Source: Litoditis marina
Taxonomy: Eukaryota; Nematoda; Chromadorea; Rhabditida; Rhabditidae
Length of the DNA: 64,000 nucleotides
Assembly: GCA_964036275.1 (NCBI GenBank)
Contig: OZ038437.1
Coordinates: 612,001 to 676,000 of the forward strand
Direction: 5' to 3'
In this document: positions 36,201 to 48,475 of the stretch, one piece after another
How the letters are laid out: each line of letters begins with the position of its first letter
Position numbering within the stretch: the first letter of the stretch is position 1
Position numbers and translations under genes: made by a program
Notes under the pieces: generated by a model
Told to the model about the DNA's origin: nothing
Seen by the model: the letters and a program-made list of their open reading frames with translations, nothing else
The model's database searches: none

Positions 36201-39200
36201 ATTGACCCTTTCTAAGATATTACCATCGTTTAAAAATATATGTGACGTCAACTTTGCACTTTTCAAAAATGACGTCATCTGGTCCCCAGAATCTCAGAAT
36301 ACGTCACTCTCAGATTGAGTTTCTCCGTTAATTGACCTTTTCTAAGATATTTTCAGCATTTGAAAATATATGTGACGTCAACTTTGCACTTTTCAAATCG
36401 ACGTCATCTGGTCTCCAGAATCCCAGAATACGTCACTCCTAGATTGAGTTTCACCGTTAATTGACCCTTTCTGAGATTGTACCATCATTTGAAAATATAT
36501 GTGACGTCAACTTTGCACTTTTCAAAAATGACGTCATCCGGTCTCCAGAATCCTGAAGGACGTCAGGAATAGAATACTTCATATTCAAATAAAAGTCACG
36601 ATGGCAACATATTTCAATTTTCGAGCAAATCGGTAATCGCGCGCAGCGCGAAGCGCTGCGTGTGAGTTGTGTTTGGTTTGGTCATTGCGCACCCGTTTTC
36701 AGCTTTCAAACCCCAAAAGTCTTCAAATAATACATTTTTTTCGGAATTCAAAGAAAGAGAGAGCTAGCCATCTATTAAATACATGTTGTGTGAAAAAATT
36801 AGGAAAATCGGTCAAGTTTGAAAAAAGTTGGTCTCGTGTCGTTATGAAAATTTCCGTTGTCCCTCGTCCCTCGTCCCTCGTCCCTCGTCCCTCGTCGCTC
36901 GTCCGATGTCCGCATAGAAAATTATTTTTTTAACTACTGGGCCGATTTGGCTAAAATTTGGCACAAATGTGTAAACCCCAAAATTAGCGCGGTCCCATAA
37001 GTTTGGTGATGTCACGTTATGTCTGACGCTTGGCGCTGGCGCCAGATGGCGCCAAGAGCTGGGAAATATGTGTTCCCATGAGTAAAAATGTTCGAAATTT
37101 CGCACAGAGGTCATATTAATGGGTTTAACCTATTTTTCATAACATGGTACTATGAACTTCAAATGGCGCCAAACCCGGGCGCCTATTGGCGCCAAATGAG
37201 AATGACGCTAGCGAAGAAGGTAACGACCGGATTCGTTCACAGAGGTCAGAACTATACATTTAGTTGACAAGCGGCTTGGGTAACTACGATTTTTCGACAC
37301 TTGGCGCCGAAAAGCCCGTTTATCCGCCAATTGGCGCCAAAATTGAAAAAATTGTTTCCGAACAAAAAATCGTCGGAAAGTGCGCTAATTGGTCAAAGTC
37401 GTTCGTTCCAGTTGTTTTTCATCAAGTGGAGTATAACATGCATGATTATTGGCGCCAAACGCTGGGGCCCGTTGGCGCCAAATCAGTAAATGCATGGTTT
37501 GTACTGTAATGACTCAGATTTTTCACAAAGCTCAGATTTGAATGAAATAGGCGAAAAAACTATGGGTTTTCACTAGTTTTGCCAACCACGCCAATTTTAG
37601 AGGTCAATTGACGCCAAAAATATTTTGAGAAAGCATGACACCGTTTGAGAAGTCGAGACTTCGCCCAGTTATCAAGAAGTTTTATAGTCACCATTTTTCA
37701 AATTTCATTCTGATTGCTCTGATCTACGAGTGATTTTACTAGTACAACTAGCAAAAAGATAACAATTAGTAAAAAGTGGGGGACCAGGAAGTGTGTGAGT
37801 TCTGTTCGGTTTCACCGTTTTTAGCAAAAAGTGAACAATACGAGGTATAGGAGTGTGCAACAAAAATAGAACGATACATAGGTTTGCACAACGGTTCACA
37901 AAAAACATTCATTACACAAATCCTGATTTTAGCGTGAGTGTAAGAGTGGTTTGACGTACGTACGTTATGAACCGTTGTGCAAACCTATGTATTGTTCTAT
38001 TTTTGTTGCACACACCTTACCTCGTATTGTTCACTTTTTGCTGAAAACGGTGAAACCGAACAGAACTCACACACTTCCTGGTCCCCCACTTTTTACTAAT
38101 TGTTACTCTAAGTTACAATACAGTTTGAGTTGTCGACCGGACAGAGAGAGTGAGAAAGCGTGCTAAATGGAGAGAATACTATTATATATCGCCCAAAAAT
38201 AATATTCAACAGATTTGTCACAATTGTCACGTAGTTTGTGTTTGTATATTGCTCGTCGTGCGACTGATATTGATTTGGCCCCAATGCAAGTTTGCTAATC
38301 AGACATCAACCTATGTATTCATTTCTCTTCATGTATGTTTTTTTCTCATTTAGCGCGCCTCGAGCGTATTAAATAAATAAATAAATAAAATAAAATCAAT
38401 ACCTATGAGTATAGCATACGCTGTGTGGACGAGAAAAAACTCGCGAAGATGCAAGCTTTCGAAAAATGTCTATAACTTTGACTAAAACAATTTTTTCGCA
38501 AATTTTTTTTGATCCGCCAGGGAATGAGTAGATCTTACATCCCTTACACAATTTGCAACGAAAACGGTTGAATAGAAACCCTTGAACTGGGAATTTGTCC
38601 TTGTCACGATTACACACTCCGAAAACGTCTATAACTTTGACAAAAATTTTTTTCCTAAGTTTTTTTTCGCTCCGCCAGGGTTTGAGTAGGTATCACATGT
38701 CTTCCACAAATTTCAACAAAATGTGTCAAGTAGAAACCCTTCACCCACCCACTCACTCACACACGACGGAAGTTGGCGCCCTTGATGAAGCGCATGAGGT
38801 CATAACTTGGCTCAAACTTAACCGATTTCGCTCAAATTTGAAACACGGTTAGGGACTAAGCTATAGAAAACAAATTCATTAATAAAAACTTTGTTCTGCA
38901 AATTTCAGCCTTTTTGAGGAGAAACTAAAAAAACGGAAGCGCTCATTAGCCGGACCAAAGACAAATCTCGCACAGCGCTTCGCGCTGCGCGCGATTTCAC
39001 AAAATTTATCTATCTCACAAAGCGCACTCTTTTGGTTTTCAATTGTTATTTTTGCACATCAAGCTCCCTTTGTTTTCTCCATCATCTAATTGTTTTTCTT
39101 CATTCATGTTTTCTGTTCTTCCCATTTTCTTTTCTTCTCCTACCGGTGAGCCATCCGTCCATTGCCATTTGTTATTTTCGTATGTGAGACCGATCCAAGT

Positions 39201-42200
39201 CATCTGATCCAGTTCCAAGAACTGCGCAACGTGTGTCATCGCTGCAATTAATCGGAAGATGACGAATGATACTATTGCTATTTAATACTATTTGGCCGGG
39301 TGGTCGACTGGCTGTGTGCGCGCTGGCACTCAATACACCATGGTTCGATCCCACTCGGCGCGGTATCTTCATGGCGGACCGCATGAGCTAGTAATAAAGC
39401 TCACCCATGCCTGATTTTTATTCTACGGACCCCACCCCTCCACGGATACTTCTATCTGATTACTGTCTCGGTTTTATTAGAATGAATAAAGTAATACAAG
39501 GCTAAACTAGTTGTCGTAAAAGATTATAATTATTATATATTGTTCAATGTTTCGGAGCGCAATAATGGCTCTCCAAGGCTAAGAAGCGATAAGGTGAATT
39601 GAACTCTGGTAACCTGTAATGTTGTTTTGAGAAACCACCTTTGGTTTAAACAACCCTAATTTCGAACGTTTGAAAAACCGAACAAAGTTGTCTAATACCA
39701 CGCGATTTCGGTTGACAACTGAAGTACAGTGATGTGAACAAGAATTAAAGTGCATTTTTCCCAATACTTGTGTACGGGTACTAACTTCCGACCAAGAGAT
39801 TATTTATCTCGTCATGGATAGATACCAGATGTCCTCCCATAGAAATACAACGGTTTTCAGCTTCTTCAAATGTCACATTGAAGACTGGCTGGAAAACAAA
39901 AACACTTGATTCGGTTCTCGCAACACAAGACAACCGCTTCACAATGAGGGCACGAGCCTTTTTCAGTTCGCATTGTTTTTTTAACAGTAAAACAAGAATA
40001 TTCATCACAACCTGAGAAAAAATTCAAAATATTTCAAGTGTTTGTATACTCCAACTTCAACCGCTACGCTGAGTCAGTGGTCCTGAAGCTCGTTAACAAC
40101 GTTTTCAAGATTGAACGCGATGTAAAGATGATGAATACAATCAAAACGCAGTGAAAAAACATGTTGGGTTCTGAAACAGAAGATTAGACACTCACCAAAT
40201 AACAAGCTGACGTTCCGAGGCGGACGGTCCAACCGTCAGAGCAAGTAGCTGAAAAACCAGAGTATAGAACGAATGAAAATGAACGAAAATAGGATACTCA
40301 GAACATAAAGAAGGAGGCAAAATCGTGGAACGAAAACAAATTAGAGCGACTGTTTCGGTGAGTTGAGTGTAGAGACCACCGATGTACCTGAAGCCTCACA
40401 AACATGTATTGATGTCTGAACATGTATTGGTGTCTTTTCACAGTAGTTTGAGAGAAATGTACAAAAAAGAGTTGGATAACTGTGATTTGCGTTACGTACC
40501 ATGATGCTGTGGGCAAAGTTGTATCTCGTTCTGTCAGTCTGTGAACGTTCTACTCGAAATAACCTGTTCCATTGTCAATTGCTTTCACAGATTTCACACC
40601 TTCATGAGACAACAATGTCACTTACGAGTGGTGCCGATAGTTGGTGGAACTTCGCAAATAGAAGGTTTTTCTTCATACGCCTGTGAACTGCTGGAAAAAT
40701 TCCAAAACACATCAAACCAATTCAACTGCGTACGATATGTACGACCGCCCATATCATTTTTATGATATGCCACTGAAAAACAGTATTGACTTCAAATGTT
40801 TCCTGACTGAGCTCCCAAAAACAATCGAACAAACCCGAAAACAAATGAAACTCACACCCATTGCCCAGTGGTTGTCTCTACAGAAGCACATGTCAACAAA
40901 GAAGGTTGGTCTGAAAACTAATCTAACACACACGGCAGTAGTGGTAAGGACAAGGAGGAGTATGTGGTGAGATCTACCCCAGCACCAGGCAAAATGTCGA
41001 ACAGCGACTACAAAAAAAGCAGAGAAAAAGACTCAAGGCCAGTTAGCTCGTCCGATTTCCTACTATTCTATTGTTTTATTCAATGAACGTTGTTCCCACT
41101 CGCCTTCCTTACTTTTCTTATAATGAGTTGTCGCGCTCAGAAGCACTGCACTGCAACGTCAAAACAGTTTTCAATTTCTCAAATCTTTCAAAAATTACAA
41201 TTAAAGTTTTGTAAATTCAATCATTCTTTTAATTGAAGTTTCAGGTTCATTTCAGGGGGAGTCAACCGTCTTTATTTAATGTTATAGTCGTCGCCAACGA
41301 GAAGGCGGGAGGGTACTGTGTATCTCACTTTCCGATGTGCACGCACACACGTCTTCAATTCCAAAGCTCACGGGTTATGTGCTCTAATAGCGCAGTGGTT
41401 AGCGCCCTGTAACGAATCTTTAGCTCGCAGGTTCGATTCCCGCGAGAGACCGAAATTAATGAATTTGGCACTCACTATATAAGACGACTAATTTCAAACT
41501 TTTCACAAAATTCGGATTTTTCACAGATTTACAAGACTTTCTGTGAAACAAATATACAGGCTACAATTTAAGACGAAAACCCGATTCAAAGCATTTCTTC
41601 AAATTTTCTATGAGGACAGCGTGTTTGGTACTCATAGAGAATAGCAATTGAAATTATCAATAAGAGACACTCATATGGAAAATTCGTATTGAAATTTTCC
41701 ATTATGAATAATTTCAATTGAAATTTTCCATTATGAATAATTTCAATTGAAATATTTCATAACCAGAATAATTATTCACAAATGTAGTTTCACCTTTAAC
41801 TATGAATAATTTCAATACGGAATATTCATAGTTTATATTAGCCAAGTATGTGAACAAAATATTCCGTGAATGGATTCGAACCTGCGACCTCAGTTTTGTA
41901 GTCCGACTCACTAGCCACTGCGCTATTGTGACACATTTCTTTGGAGAGATAGGAAGCTTCATATACCGGTCAATGCGGCATCAATTCCCCGGTATAACTA
42001 TGCGCAGTTGTCTTCCCTGATTTGTGCTCTCGTGGCGCAGTGGTAGAGTGCTCACTTAATAACCACAAGGCCGCAGGTTCGATTCCGGTGGTTACAAGTT
42101 TTGCTGCAATCCACTGATTACCATAGAAAATTTCAATTGGAATTCTCTATTATGGATATTTCCTATTGAAAATATCTATAGTAAAAATTTCAATTGAAAA

Positions 42201-44321
42201 TTTCAATGGTTCGAACAATGAATATTTCATATTGAAATTCTCTATATATTTCCAGATTTGGCCCGATTGCGTGAAATCTGCCAATATTGTTAGAATGGGG
42301 TACAATTTCACAGAAAATCGCGCAAAACATGAGAAATCCGATTTTTCTATTTACTTCACAGAAGAAGCTGTAAATCTGTGAAAAAGCCAGATTTTGTGAA
42401 AAGTTTGAAATTGGTCGTCTTATATGATTGGAGAATTTCCAAAAATCTTAGACACCAAACAGATTTGTCTGTTTTGCTCGGTTTGATTAAATGTCTACTG
42501 TGTTTTTTCAAATATCGGGTAAGTAATCATTAGCTTTTAAAATGTTCATTTCGATCAAAACATTTGCTACAATAGGATTTGTCAAACCGTCGTGGACACC
42601 GTACCATCGACTTTGTTAGGGGCGGGGTTTGGCGAGTGGCCAACCAGTCTGCGTATCATTGATCTGTACACTCTCTCGACCGCTGGCGAGTGATCAACGA
42701 CCGCTCGCCCAATCAATGAAACCCTCAGCTGTCTTTATGGGAAAAATGACTACTATACTGTTAGTCAATTGCAGATTCACGTGAAACATGTTAACACATC
42801 ATAACTCAGAAACGTGTGATAACAAAGTGCACGATGGCTCATTAAAATGCTAACTTCACGTGACTATTCACATGACTTCTAGTATATACTCACCGGTGGC
42901 CCAGTTGGTGTACGACCATTTCGCGTCATTAATCCATTGCCAATCGGTGTCGAAGAAGGCATTACCAAAGTGGTTGGCGCCCACCCAAAAACTGTTTGCG
43001 TTAGTCACCAGAAAGACAGATGAAGCGATATCTGACAGTATGTGGAACATTTTTGACTGGCTGGGCTGTGTGCCACTCCAATTCGTTCAAGGGGCTATCA
43101 TAATAATATTAATGATAATAATAATTCATTATGCATGTAGAACTACACGGTTGCAATACTCTGACTGTAAATTGTTGAACATATTGTCTATAAACGAGGG
43201 AAAAGTAAAAAAAGTATATAGTTCAGGTTATTCTTACTGGGACGCGGCAGCGTGCCAATGAAATAATTCCACGCTTTTTTTACCACTTTGGAGTCTAAAG
43301 GGAGACAAAAAACTCTGTTAGCGATAGTTCAGTTTCATAACAACACGTAGATAAGGTTTTTGAATACTTATGTTTTTTCCGAGACATACTCAGAAACATT
43401 GGGGCCAATTTTCTTTAGCAAGCTACAAAAGTGAGAGAGCACGCAGGTCAATGAGGCCGCAGACAGGCGAGACAGTCTGTGTCTCTCTGACCTGCACACT
43501 CTCTCACCGAGGCCACTACAAAAGTGGCTTGCTAAAGTTGTCTGAGTGGTCATCTGAAATTTGTGGCACGATGCCAAAGCCAACAAATTGAACTATACCG
43601 TTAAGAAACTTGTTCTCTTCTGCGTTTTCTATTGAAGTCAGATGGCCGAAAAATTTGTTACAATTGGATTCGGCTTTGGCGAAGCCAGTCAAGTTTCTCA
43701 TGAAGATGTAGCATCTGAAAGGTGTAGGTCACTACTCGTGCCACCTCAGTTGTCCAGACTGCTGGTTTGGTTTGCTTAAAAAATCGTTGAGCTCCGAATT
43801 GATCCTCTGAGGTAGCAAGCATTTTGACCTCATAATAAACATCTCAATGATCGTGTCAATTGGTTGATACTAAGCGAATCTATTTAATTTTCATTCTTTA
43901 GGTTTGTTGGATTTTGAAACAACATTAAATACTTTTTGTTTTCATCTAGCTTATGCGCAAATGGGTTCTTCAAACTGTATACTAGAAGTAAATTGAATAG
44001 TCATCTAAAGTCAGCATTCTAATGAAGCATCGTGCACGTTGTCGTGGCACGTTTCTGAGTTCTGCTGTGTTCACAATGTTTCTCGTGACTTTGCATTTGA
44101 CTAACAGTATAACAGTCACTGTAAAATGAAAACACATGCTAGATTGCTAATCACGACACAACGCTTGTAGGGCTTGATACACATCGGTATTATCAATCCT
44201 ACAGTACCCCTAACCTTTGCTAGTGTACACAACGTTTTTGTTCAACTTACTTGTTGTTATCTGGATTGCAAATTGTATGGGAATCTGCCATGACCTGCGC
44301 AAATAATATGAAAAACAGCAT
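33296..44321 (-). CDS. clec: Secreted two-domain C-type lectin C, 10 exons, 292 aa
   Basis: Exons on the minus strand: 44321-44251, 43714-43599, 43031-42894, 40910-40856, 40690-40626, 40248-40196, 39888-39786, 39241-39144, 34655-34590 and 33409-33296. Phases match lectin B exon by exon, and exons 2, 4, 6, 7 and 8 have identical lengths. Signal peptide MLFFILFAQVMA. Domain 1: LTGFAKAESNCNKFFGHLTS, FWVGANHFG, WSYTNWATDQPS, EKPSICEVPP. Domain 2: TCSDGWTVRLGTSACYL, FEEAENRCISMGGHLVSI, MTWIGLTYENNKWQWTDGS, LDYTNWIPGMP, MRAAVCQKP. The tripeptide after NW is GMP, so calcium-dependent sugar binding at that site looks lost. Intron 8 (4.5 kb) is filled by a composite element and a TIR element. A G21 tract lies 38 bp upstream of the ATG. 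Convergent with lectin B. Confidence 0.9.
35217..36630 (+). mobile_element. Composite palindrome plus TGACGTCA minisatellite, copy 2
   Basis: Palindrome 35217-35745, a spacer starting TTTTTCTCTTTTTGTAAACATG, then about five and a half 130-bp units to about 36600. Same order as copy 3 (47051) and the inverse of copy 1. In intron 8 of lectin C. Confidence 0.85.
36858..36903. repeat. CCCTCGT microsatellite
   Basis: About five tandem copies of the 7-bp unit CCCTCGT, with variant ends. Confidence 0.85.
37028..37630. repeat. Array of TTGGCGCCAA palindromes
   Basis: About nine TGGCGCCA or TTGGCGCCAAA words, roughly 20-150 bp apart, inside the 2.35-kb element. Confidence 0.75.
37758..38102. mobile_element. 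345-bp palindrome related to the composite element ends
   Basis: Arms begin AATTAGTAAAAAGTGGGGGACC and stay complementary for about 150 bp (including AACGGTGAAACCGAACAGAA). The terminal AAAAAGTGGGGGNCC is shared with the 0.5-kb palindromes at 1530, 35217 and 47051, so these are sister families. Confidence 0.75.
39295..39375 (+). repeat. tRNA-like sequence, probable SINE head
   Basis: GGCCGGGTGGTCGACTGGC (A-box region) and ATGGTTCGATCCCACT (B-box). Stems pair poorly, so not called as a tRNA gene. Confidence 0.35.
41380..41455 (+). repeat. tRNA-like sequence
   Basis: TAGCGCAGTGGTTAGCGCC and GCAGGTTCGATTCCCGCGAG form plausible D and T arms, but no 5-bp anticodon stem is clear. A SINE or tRNA pseudogene is likelier than a working gene. 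Confidence 0.4.
41865..41940 (-). repeat. tRNA-like sequence
   Basis: On the minus strand: ATAGCGCAGTGGCTAGTGAG and GTCGCAGGTTCGAATCCA. The anticodon region is CTACAAA but its stem mispairs. Confidence 0.4.
42025..42100 (+). repeat. tRNA-like sequence
   Basis: CGTGGCGCAGTGGTAGAGTG and GCCGCAGGTTCGATTCCGGT. With the two neighbours this makes three tRNA-like units within 720 bp in one intron of lectin C, separated by short words such as TTTCAATTGAAATTTTCC. Confidence 0.4.
42570..42756 (+). repeat. 180-bp dispersed repeat, copy 2
   Basis: Starts ATAGGATTTGTCAAACCGTC and ends with AAGACAGCTGAGG complement; near-complement of 32640-32818. Confidence 0.65.
42762..42889 (+). repeat. 130-bp dispersed repeat (CACGTGA-ended), copy 2
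   Basis: TTAGTCAATTGCAGATTCACGTGAAACATG at the left; TTCACGTGACTATTCACATG at the right. Ends 5 bp from the 5' splice site of lectin C exon 3. Confidence 0.65.
43395..43545. repeat. MITE-like repeat, copy 2 of 2
   Basis: Same arrangement and interior phrase (CTCTCTGACCTGCACACTCTC) as 16735-16885. In intron 2 of lectin C. Confidence 0.55.
43978..44112 (-). repeat. 130-bp dispersed repeat (CACGTGA-ended), copy 3
   Basis: Minus-strand copy with TTGTCGTGGCACGTTTCTGAGT; in intron 1 of lectin C. Confidence 0.55.
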
Positions 44322-44358
44322 TTTTTGCAAAAAAAGTATTCCACGAAGAATGTAATCT

Positions 44359-44379
44359 GGGGGGGGGGGGGGGGGGGGG
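44359..44379 (+). repeat. G21 homopolymer upstream of lectin C
   Basis: Twenty-one consecutive G residues starting 38 bp upstream of the lectin C ATG (the tract is C21 on the gene's strand). Such tracts can form quadruplexes and are unstable in worms lacking the DOG-1 helicase. Confidence 0.85.
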
Positions 44380-47050
44380 TTGGATGGCTTATGACTTGAT
44401 GAAAGATAACGTAATCCGCCAACAATGTGCTCAAACTGCCGCAAGGAAGCGAATGTATCACCTCAGGTTCACATATTCAAGTTGGAGATTGGGACGATTT
44501 TGGCCTCGGCGTGGCAATATTTCCCCCAAAGCCAGCCAATTCTCACCGATAGGGAGCTGATGTATCTCACGGAGGTGCCAGATGGCCGAATTGATCATCA
44601 CATGATGTCAACCGTCCATGTAGCAAAAACTGTCCGGCTCTGCTTTATGCCCTTCATGCACTATTTTCCATGAAACCGATATTAAATATGGCGTGCTGTT
44701 GTTCTATGTGGATCTTGATTAGATTTGTTATAGTCGAACTCGAAACTCGACTCGAAAAAAAAACTCGAAACTCGAAAACTTGAAATTTTGCAAAAGTTTG
44801 AAAACTCAAAAGGCGCTGCGCAGACTAGGTTTTGATCATAGGGTATTGCGAGGTTTGAAAAAGAGTCGATTAGAGTTTTAACCCGTTATTTAAAAACTGT
44901 TCTCCGATCTGAAAAAAGGCAGAGGTAAACAACACGAAATTCTACGCATGTTCCGATTTCATGAATTTTTTTTTCCCAAAGTGACCTCGTCTGTCAGGGT
45001 ACCCCTCGCGCGAAATCAACCTAGCGGGTTGTGTGTGCGTTTGGTGTGCATGATTGCGAGTTGCGTGTGCTGATCGGTGTTTGGCGTGTAGAGTTCCAAA
45101 CGCGCGGCAAATTCAAACTTCAACTAGGAATCATCACAGTTGAGTCAAAATAATTTCAATCTAATTAACTATGAATAGTAAACAATTCACAACTATGAAT
45201 CAATATTTGAAGCTGACTATATTCTAGCATATTTTCGTTTAAAAAATGGTAAATTAATACAAAATCCTTTCACTTTCACATATTCTGCGATATCTAAAAG
45301 CCATGCGTAATTTTGATTTTTTTATGTGGTATCTAAAAGCCATGCGTAAATACCTAGAATCTCCTCAACGAGAGTGGTTGCGAAACACAATTGAAAGAAT
45401 TGAAGTGAGGTAGATAATTTTTTTGGCTATTATTACCAATGGTAATAAGATGTTTAGAAACATGTTCCGTAAGTTATACGCCTGTATTTCCTATGTACCC
45501 AGAATCCTGTCTTGCTGTGGTGTTCGCTGTTACTTTGATTCTCATTTCATGGAGAAAACACTTTATTAAGGAAACAAACAATATAAAACAACTGAGATCG
45601 CAAAATAATAGTATGACACAAAAAACTTGATCGGGAATTGAGGGAAAGATGAAAGAAGAATTTGTAGATGTGCCCATCTTGTTATTGACAATTCTGAAAA
45701 GAAAACAGAGTTAAAGAGAGAAACAGCTGTTAATGATAACATTGATAACATCATGTTCAAAACTGGAGTTTGAATTAACACAATCAGTACATTTTTTTAT
45801 TGCATTTCACTCGTAGCAGTTTACTTTTAATTAATATATTTTGAGTATTTACAGGGCATGAAATTTCCGAAAGTGAATAGGTGAAGTTGAATTGGTGAAC
45901 TGGTATAATCGTGAACTGACAAACTCGGAACTTGAATCTCATAAGCGGATGAACTCAAACTCAGTAAACGTTCTAGTGTTGAACACAGAGCTCATCCACT
46001 AAACACTAATCTTTTTCTTTGATCTTTTGCTCTCAGGTTCGATTCCGGCAAGTGACAGAAATTGATAGATTTGGCACTCATTTTATCATTATCGTAAACA
46101 GCAGTGATTGAGTGATTAATACGAATCGAAAAATCATAGGTATCGCTAAGGTTGAGCTATCTTCCTGTTGTATTTGTAGTTTGATTTCGCTGCATTTCAA
46201 GCGTAATTGGCAAAATAGTCATGTGTGTGCAAATCAAACTACAACCCAGTTTGGATAGCCATCTGTTCAAAAATACACGAGTTTCTGAGATCTAATGAAC
46301 TCGTGAACATTATGATGGATTAATGTTAATGTTGGATCTCAAATTAATGTTATTGCTATTCTCCTAGTATCTCGAGAAAACATGGTAAACTGTCAGCAAT
46401 CCCAATTTTGTGTGATAAACTTATTCTGATGTGTCCTCCGTTGGAGAGAATCCCGATTGAAAAACACAGCAGAATTTTCAGAATTCAATATGCCACCGCT
46501 TCACTTGTGACGTTGATTATATCTCATATCAGATTTGTGTCAACAAAAATACAATACTGAATCATGGACCTTCCTTTGCAACTCACTTCTTGTATGACCT
46601 CCTGCCTTGCTTTAAAATCCTCCTCAACCGAGGTTTGCCGTGCAGGTCGATGGATGTATACTCCAATCGCACCTAGAAGTATACCTTCAGTTTGAGAATA
46701 GCTTTGGCTCATAGTCGGTTGACATAAAAATACACACATAACAAATATGGCACATTCAGAGCATTATTTTATCTTCATTTCTACGTTCTAACCAAGTCTC
46801 AGCGATCGATGTACATTGATCGTTCAAAGGGCTGCCCTGTTTTGATTGACTTTCTCCGAGAATAAAAAGTACACTGTTTACCCCAAAAGTAAGGTGAAGT
46901 GGACTCACTTTACTTAATGGACGTTATGTTCCCTAAAACTGACCAAGATTTAGTGGCATGATTCGAAAACATTAGATTATTACAGCCGAGTGAACTAGAT
47001 CAGTTATAATGTTTAATTAATATGTGAATAGTTGAAAAAATAAAGAAAAA
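44380..47050. other. Intergenic stretch, no gene recognised
   Basis: AT-rich upstream region of lectin C. An 82-codon plus-strand frame (44425-44673) and a minus-strand frame ending at a GTGAGT donor near 46588 were seen but neither joins to a second exon. A tRNA B-box-like word is at 46036. Confidence 0.4.
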
Positions 47051-48475
47051 TTCATGAAAAAGTGGGGGCCCAACGACTGTGAGATTTGTCTTCTGCTGTG
47101 CGCCCCTTAGACAACTACTCTCAAATGGAGCAGCTACTGCTACAAAAACCGAAAAATACTCATGTATAACTGTTAATTACAACCATACAAAAGTCGTAAA
47201 ATATTTTCTCAAACCTGTAAACTAGAATCTACAAGTCACAGCTGCGAAATAGAGAACAACTGTTGAATAATATGCCGAACGTTATAGCACCTAGAATTGA
47301 AGTAATGATCAAAAACACCAACCATTGTGCACAAAACCAGGAACTATATAATTAACTACATTGAGTTAACATCTGTGATTTGTAGATTCTAGTTTACAGG
47401 TTTTAGAAAATATTTTACGACTTTTGTATGGTTGTAATTAACAGTTATACATGAGTATTTTTCGGTTTTTGTAGCAGTAGCTGCTCCATTTGAGAGTAGT
47501 TGTCTAAGGGGCGCACAGCAGAAGACAAATCTCACAGTCGTTGGGCCCCCACTTTTTCATGAATTTTTCTCTTTTTGTATACATGCCGTAGGTATGTGGT
47601 TTGATCTGTACGGGTACGGTGCAGATAAAATTGTTTTCTTAATGAACCACTTGCCACGTATTACTATCATTTGAGAAAAATATGACGTCAACATTGCAGT
47701 TCTGAGAACTTACTTTCTGCCCTCTGCCCTTCAGAATCCCAGAATACGTCATGTTTGAATGAAGTATGAAGTTTCATCGTAAATTAACCATTTCTAAGAA
47801 ACTTTCAGCATTCGAAAACATGATTCACGTCAATTTTTTGAAAGTTGACGTCATCTGGCCTTCTGATTTCCAGAATAAGTCATATTTAGATAAAGTTTTG
47901 TCGTTAATATACCATTTTTAAGATATTTTCAGCATTTGAAAATATATGTGACGTCAACTTTGCACTTTTCAAAATCGACTCCATCTGGTCTCCAGAATCC
48001 CAGAATACATCACTCTCAGATTGAGTTTCACCGTTAATTGACCCTTTCTAAGATATTACCATCGTTTAAAAATATATGTGACGTCAACTTTGCACTTTTC
48101 AAAATCGACGTCATCTGGTCTCCAGAATCCCAGAATAAATCACTCTCAGATTGAGTTTCACCGTTAATTGACCCTTTCTAAGATATTACCATCGTTTAAA
48201 AATATATGTGACGTCAACTTTGCACTTTTCAAAAATGACGTCATCTGGTCTCCAGAATCTCAGAATACGTCACTTTCAGATTGAGTTTCTCCGTTAATTG
48301 ACCCTTTCTAAGATATTACCATCATTGGAAAATATATGTGACGTCAACTTTGCACTTTTCAAAAATGACGTCATCCGGTCTCCAGAATCCTGAAGGACGT
48401 CAGGAAAAGAATACTTCATACTCAAATAAAAGTCACGATGGCATCATATTTCAATTTTCGAGAAAATCGGTAATT
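47051..48475 (+). mobile_element. Composite palindrome plus TGACGTCA minisatellite, copy 3
   Basis: Palindrome 47051-47563, spacer, then 130-bp units to about 48430. It has no insert at the TAA site that is occupied in copy 1. The most complete copy in the window. Confidence 0.85.

Larger units (their letters stand above)
36641..38990. mobile_element. 2.35-kb element with CGCGCGCAGCGCGAAGCGCT inverted ends
   Basis: Left end ATCGCGCGCAGCGCGAAGCG and right end CGCTTCGCGCTGCGCGCGAT are complements. The interior holds a 7-bp microsatellite, a TTGGCGCCAA array, a separate palindrome (37758-38102) and repeated phrases TGTCTATAACTTTGA. The right-hand 890 bp recur, with a deletion, at 48476-48970. 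No long coding frame. Confidence 0.7.

Noticed and set aside
41380..42100. Three tRNA-like sequences as functional tRNA genes
   Set aside because: A- and B-box words are good but anticodon and acceptor stems do not pair; kept as SINE-like only.
46524..46739. Minus-strand frame with MSQSYSQTEGILLGAIGV and a GTGAGT donor
   Set aside because: The donor is plausible, but no downstream exon joins in phase and no family is recognised; too weak to list as a gene.
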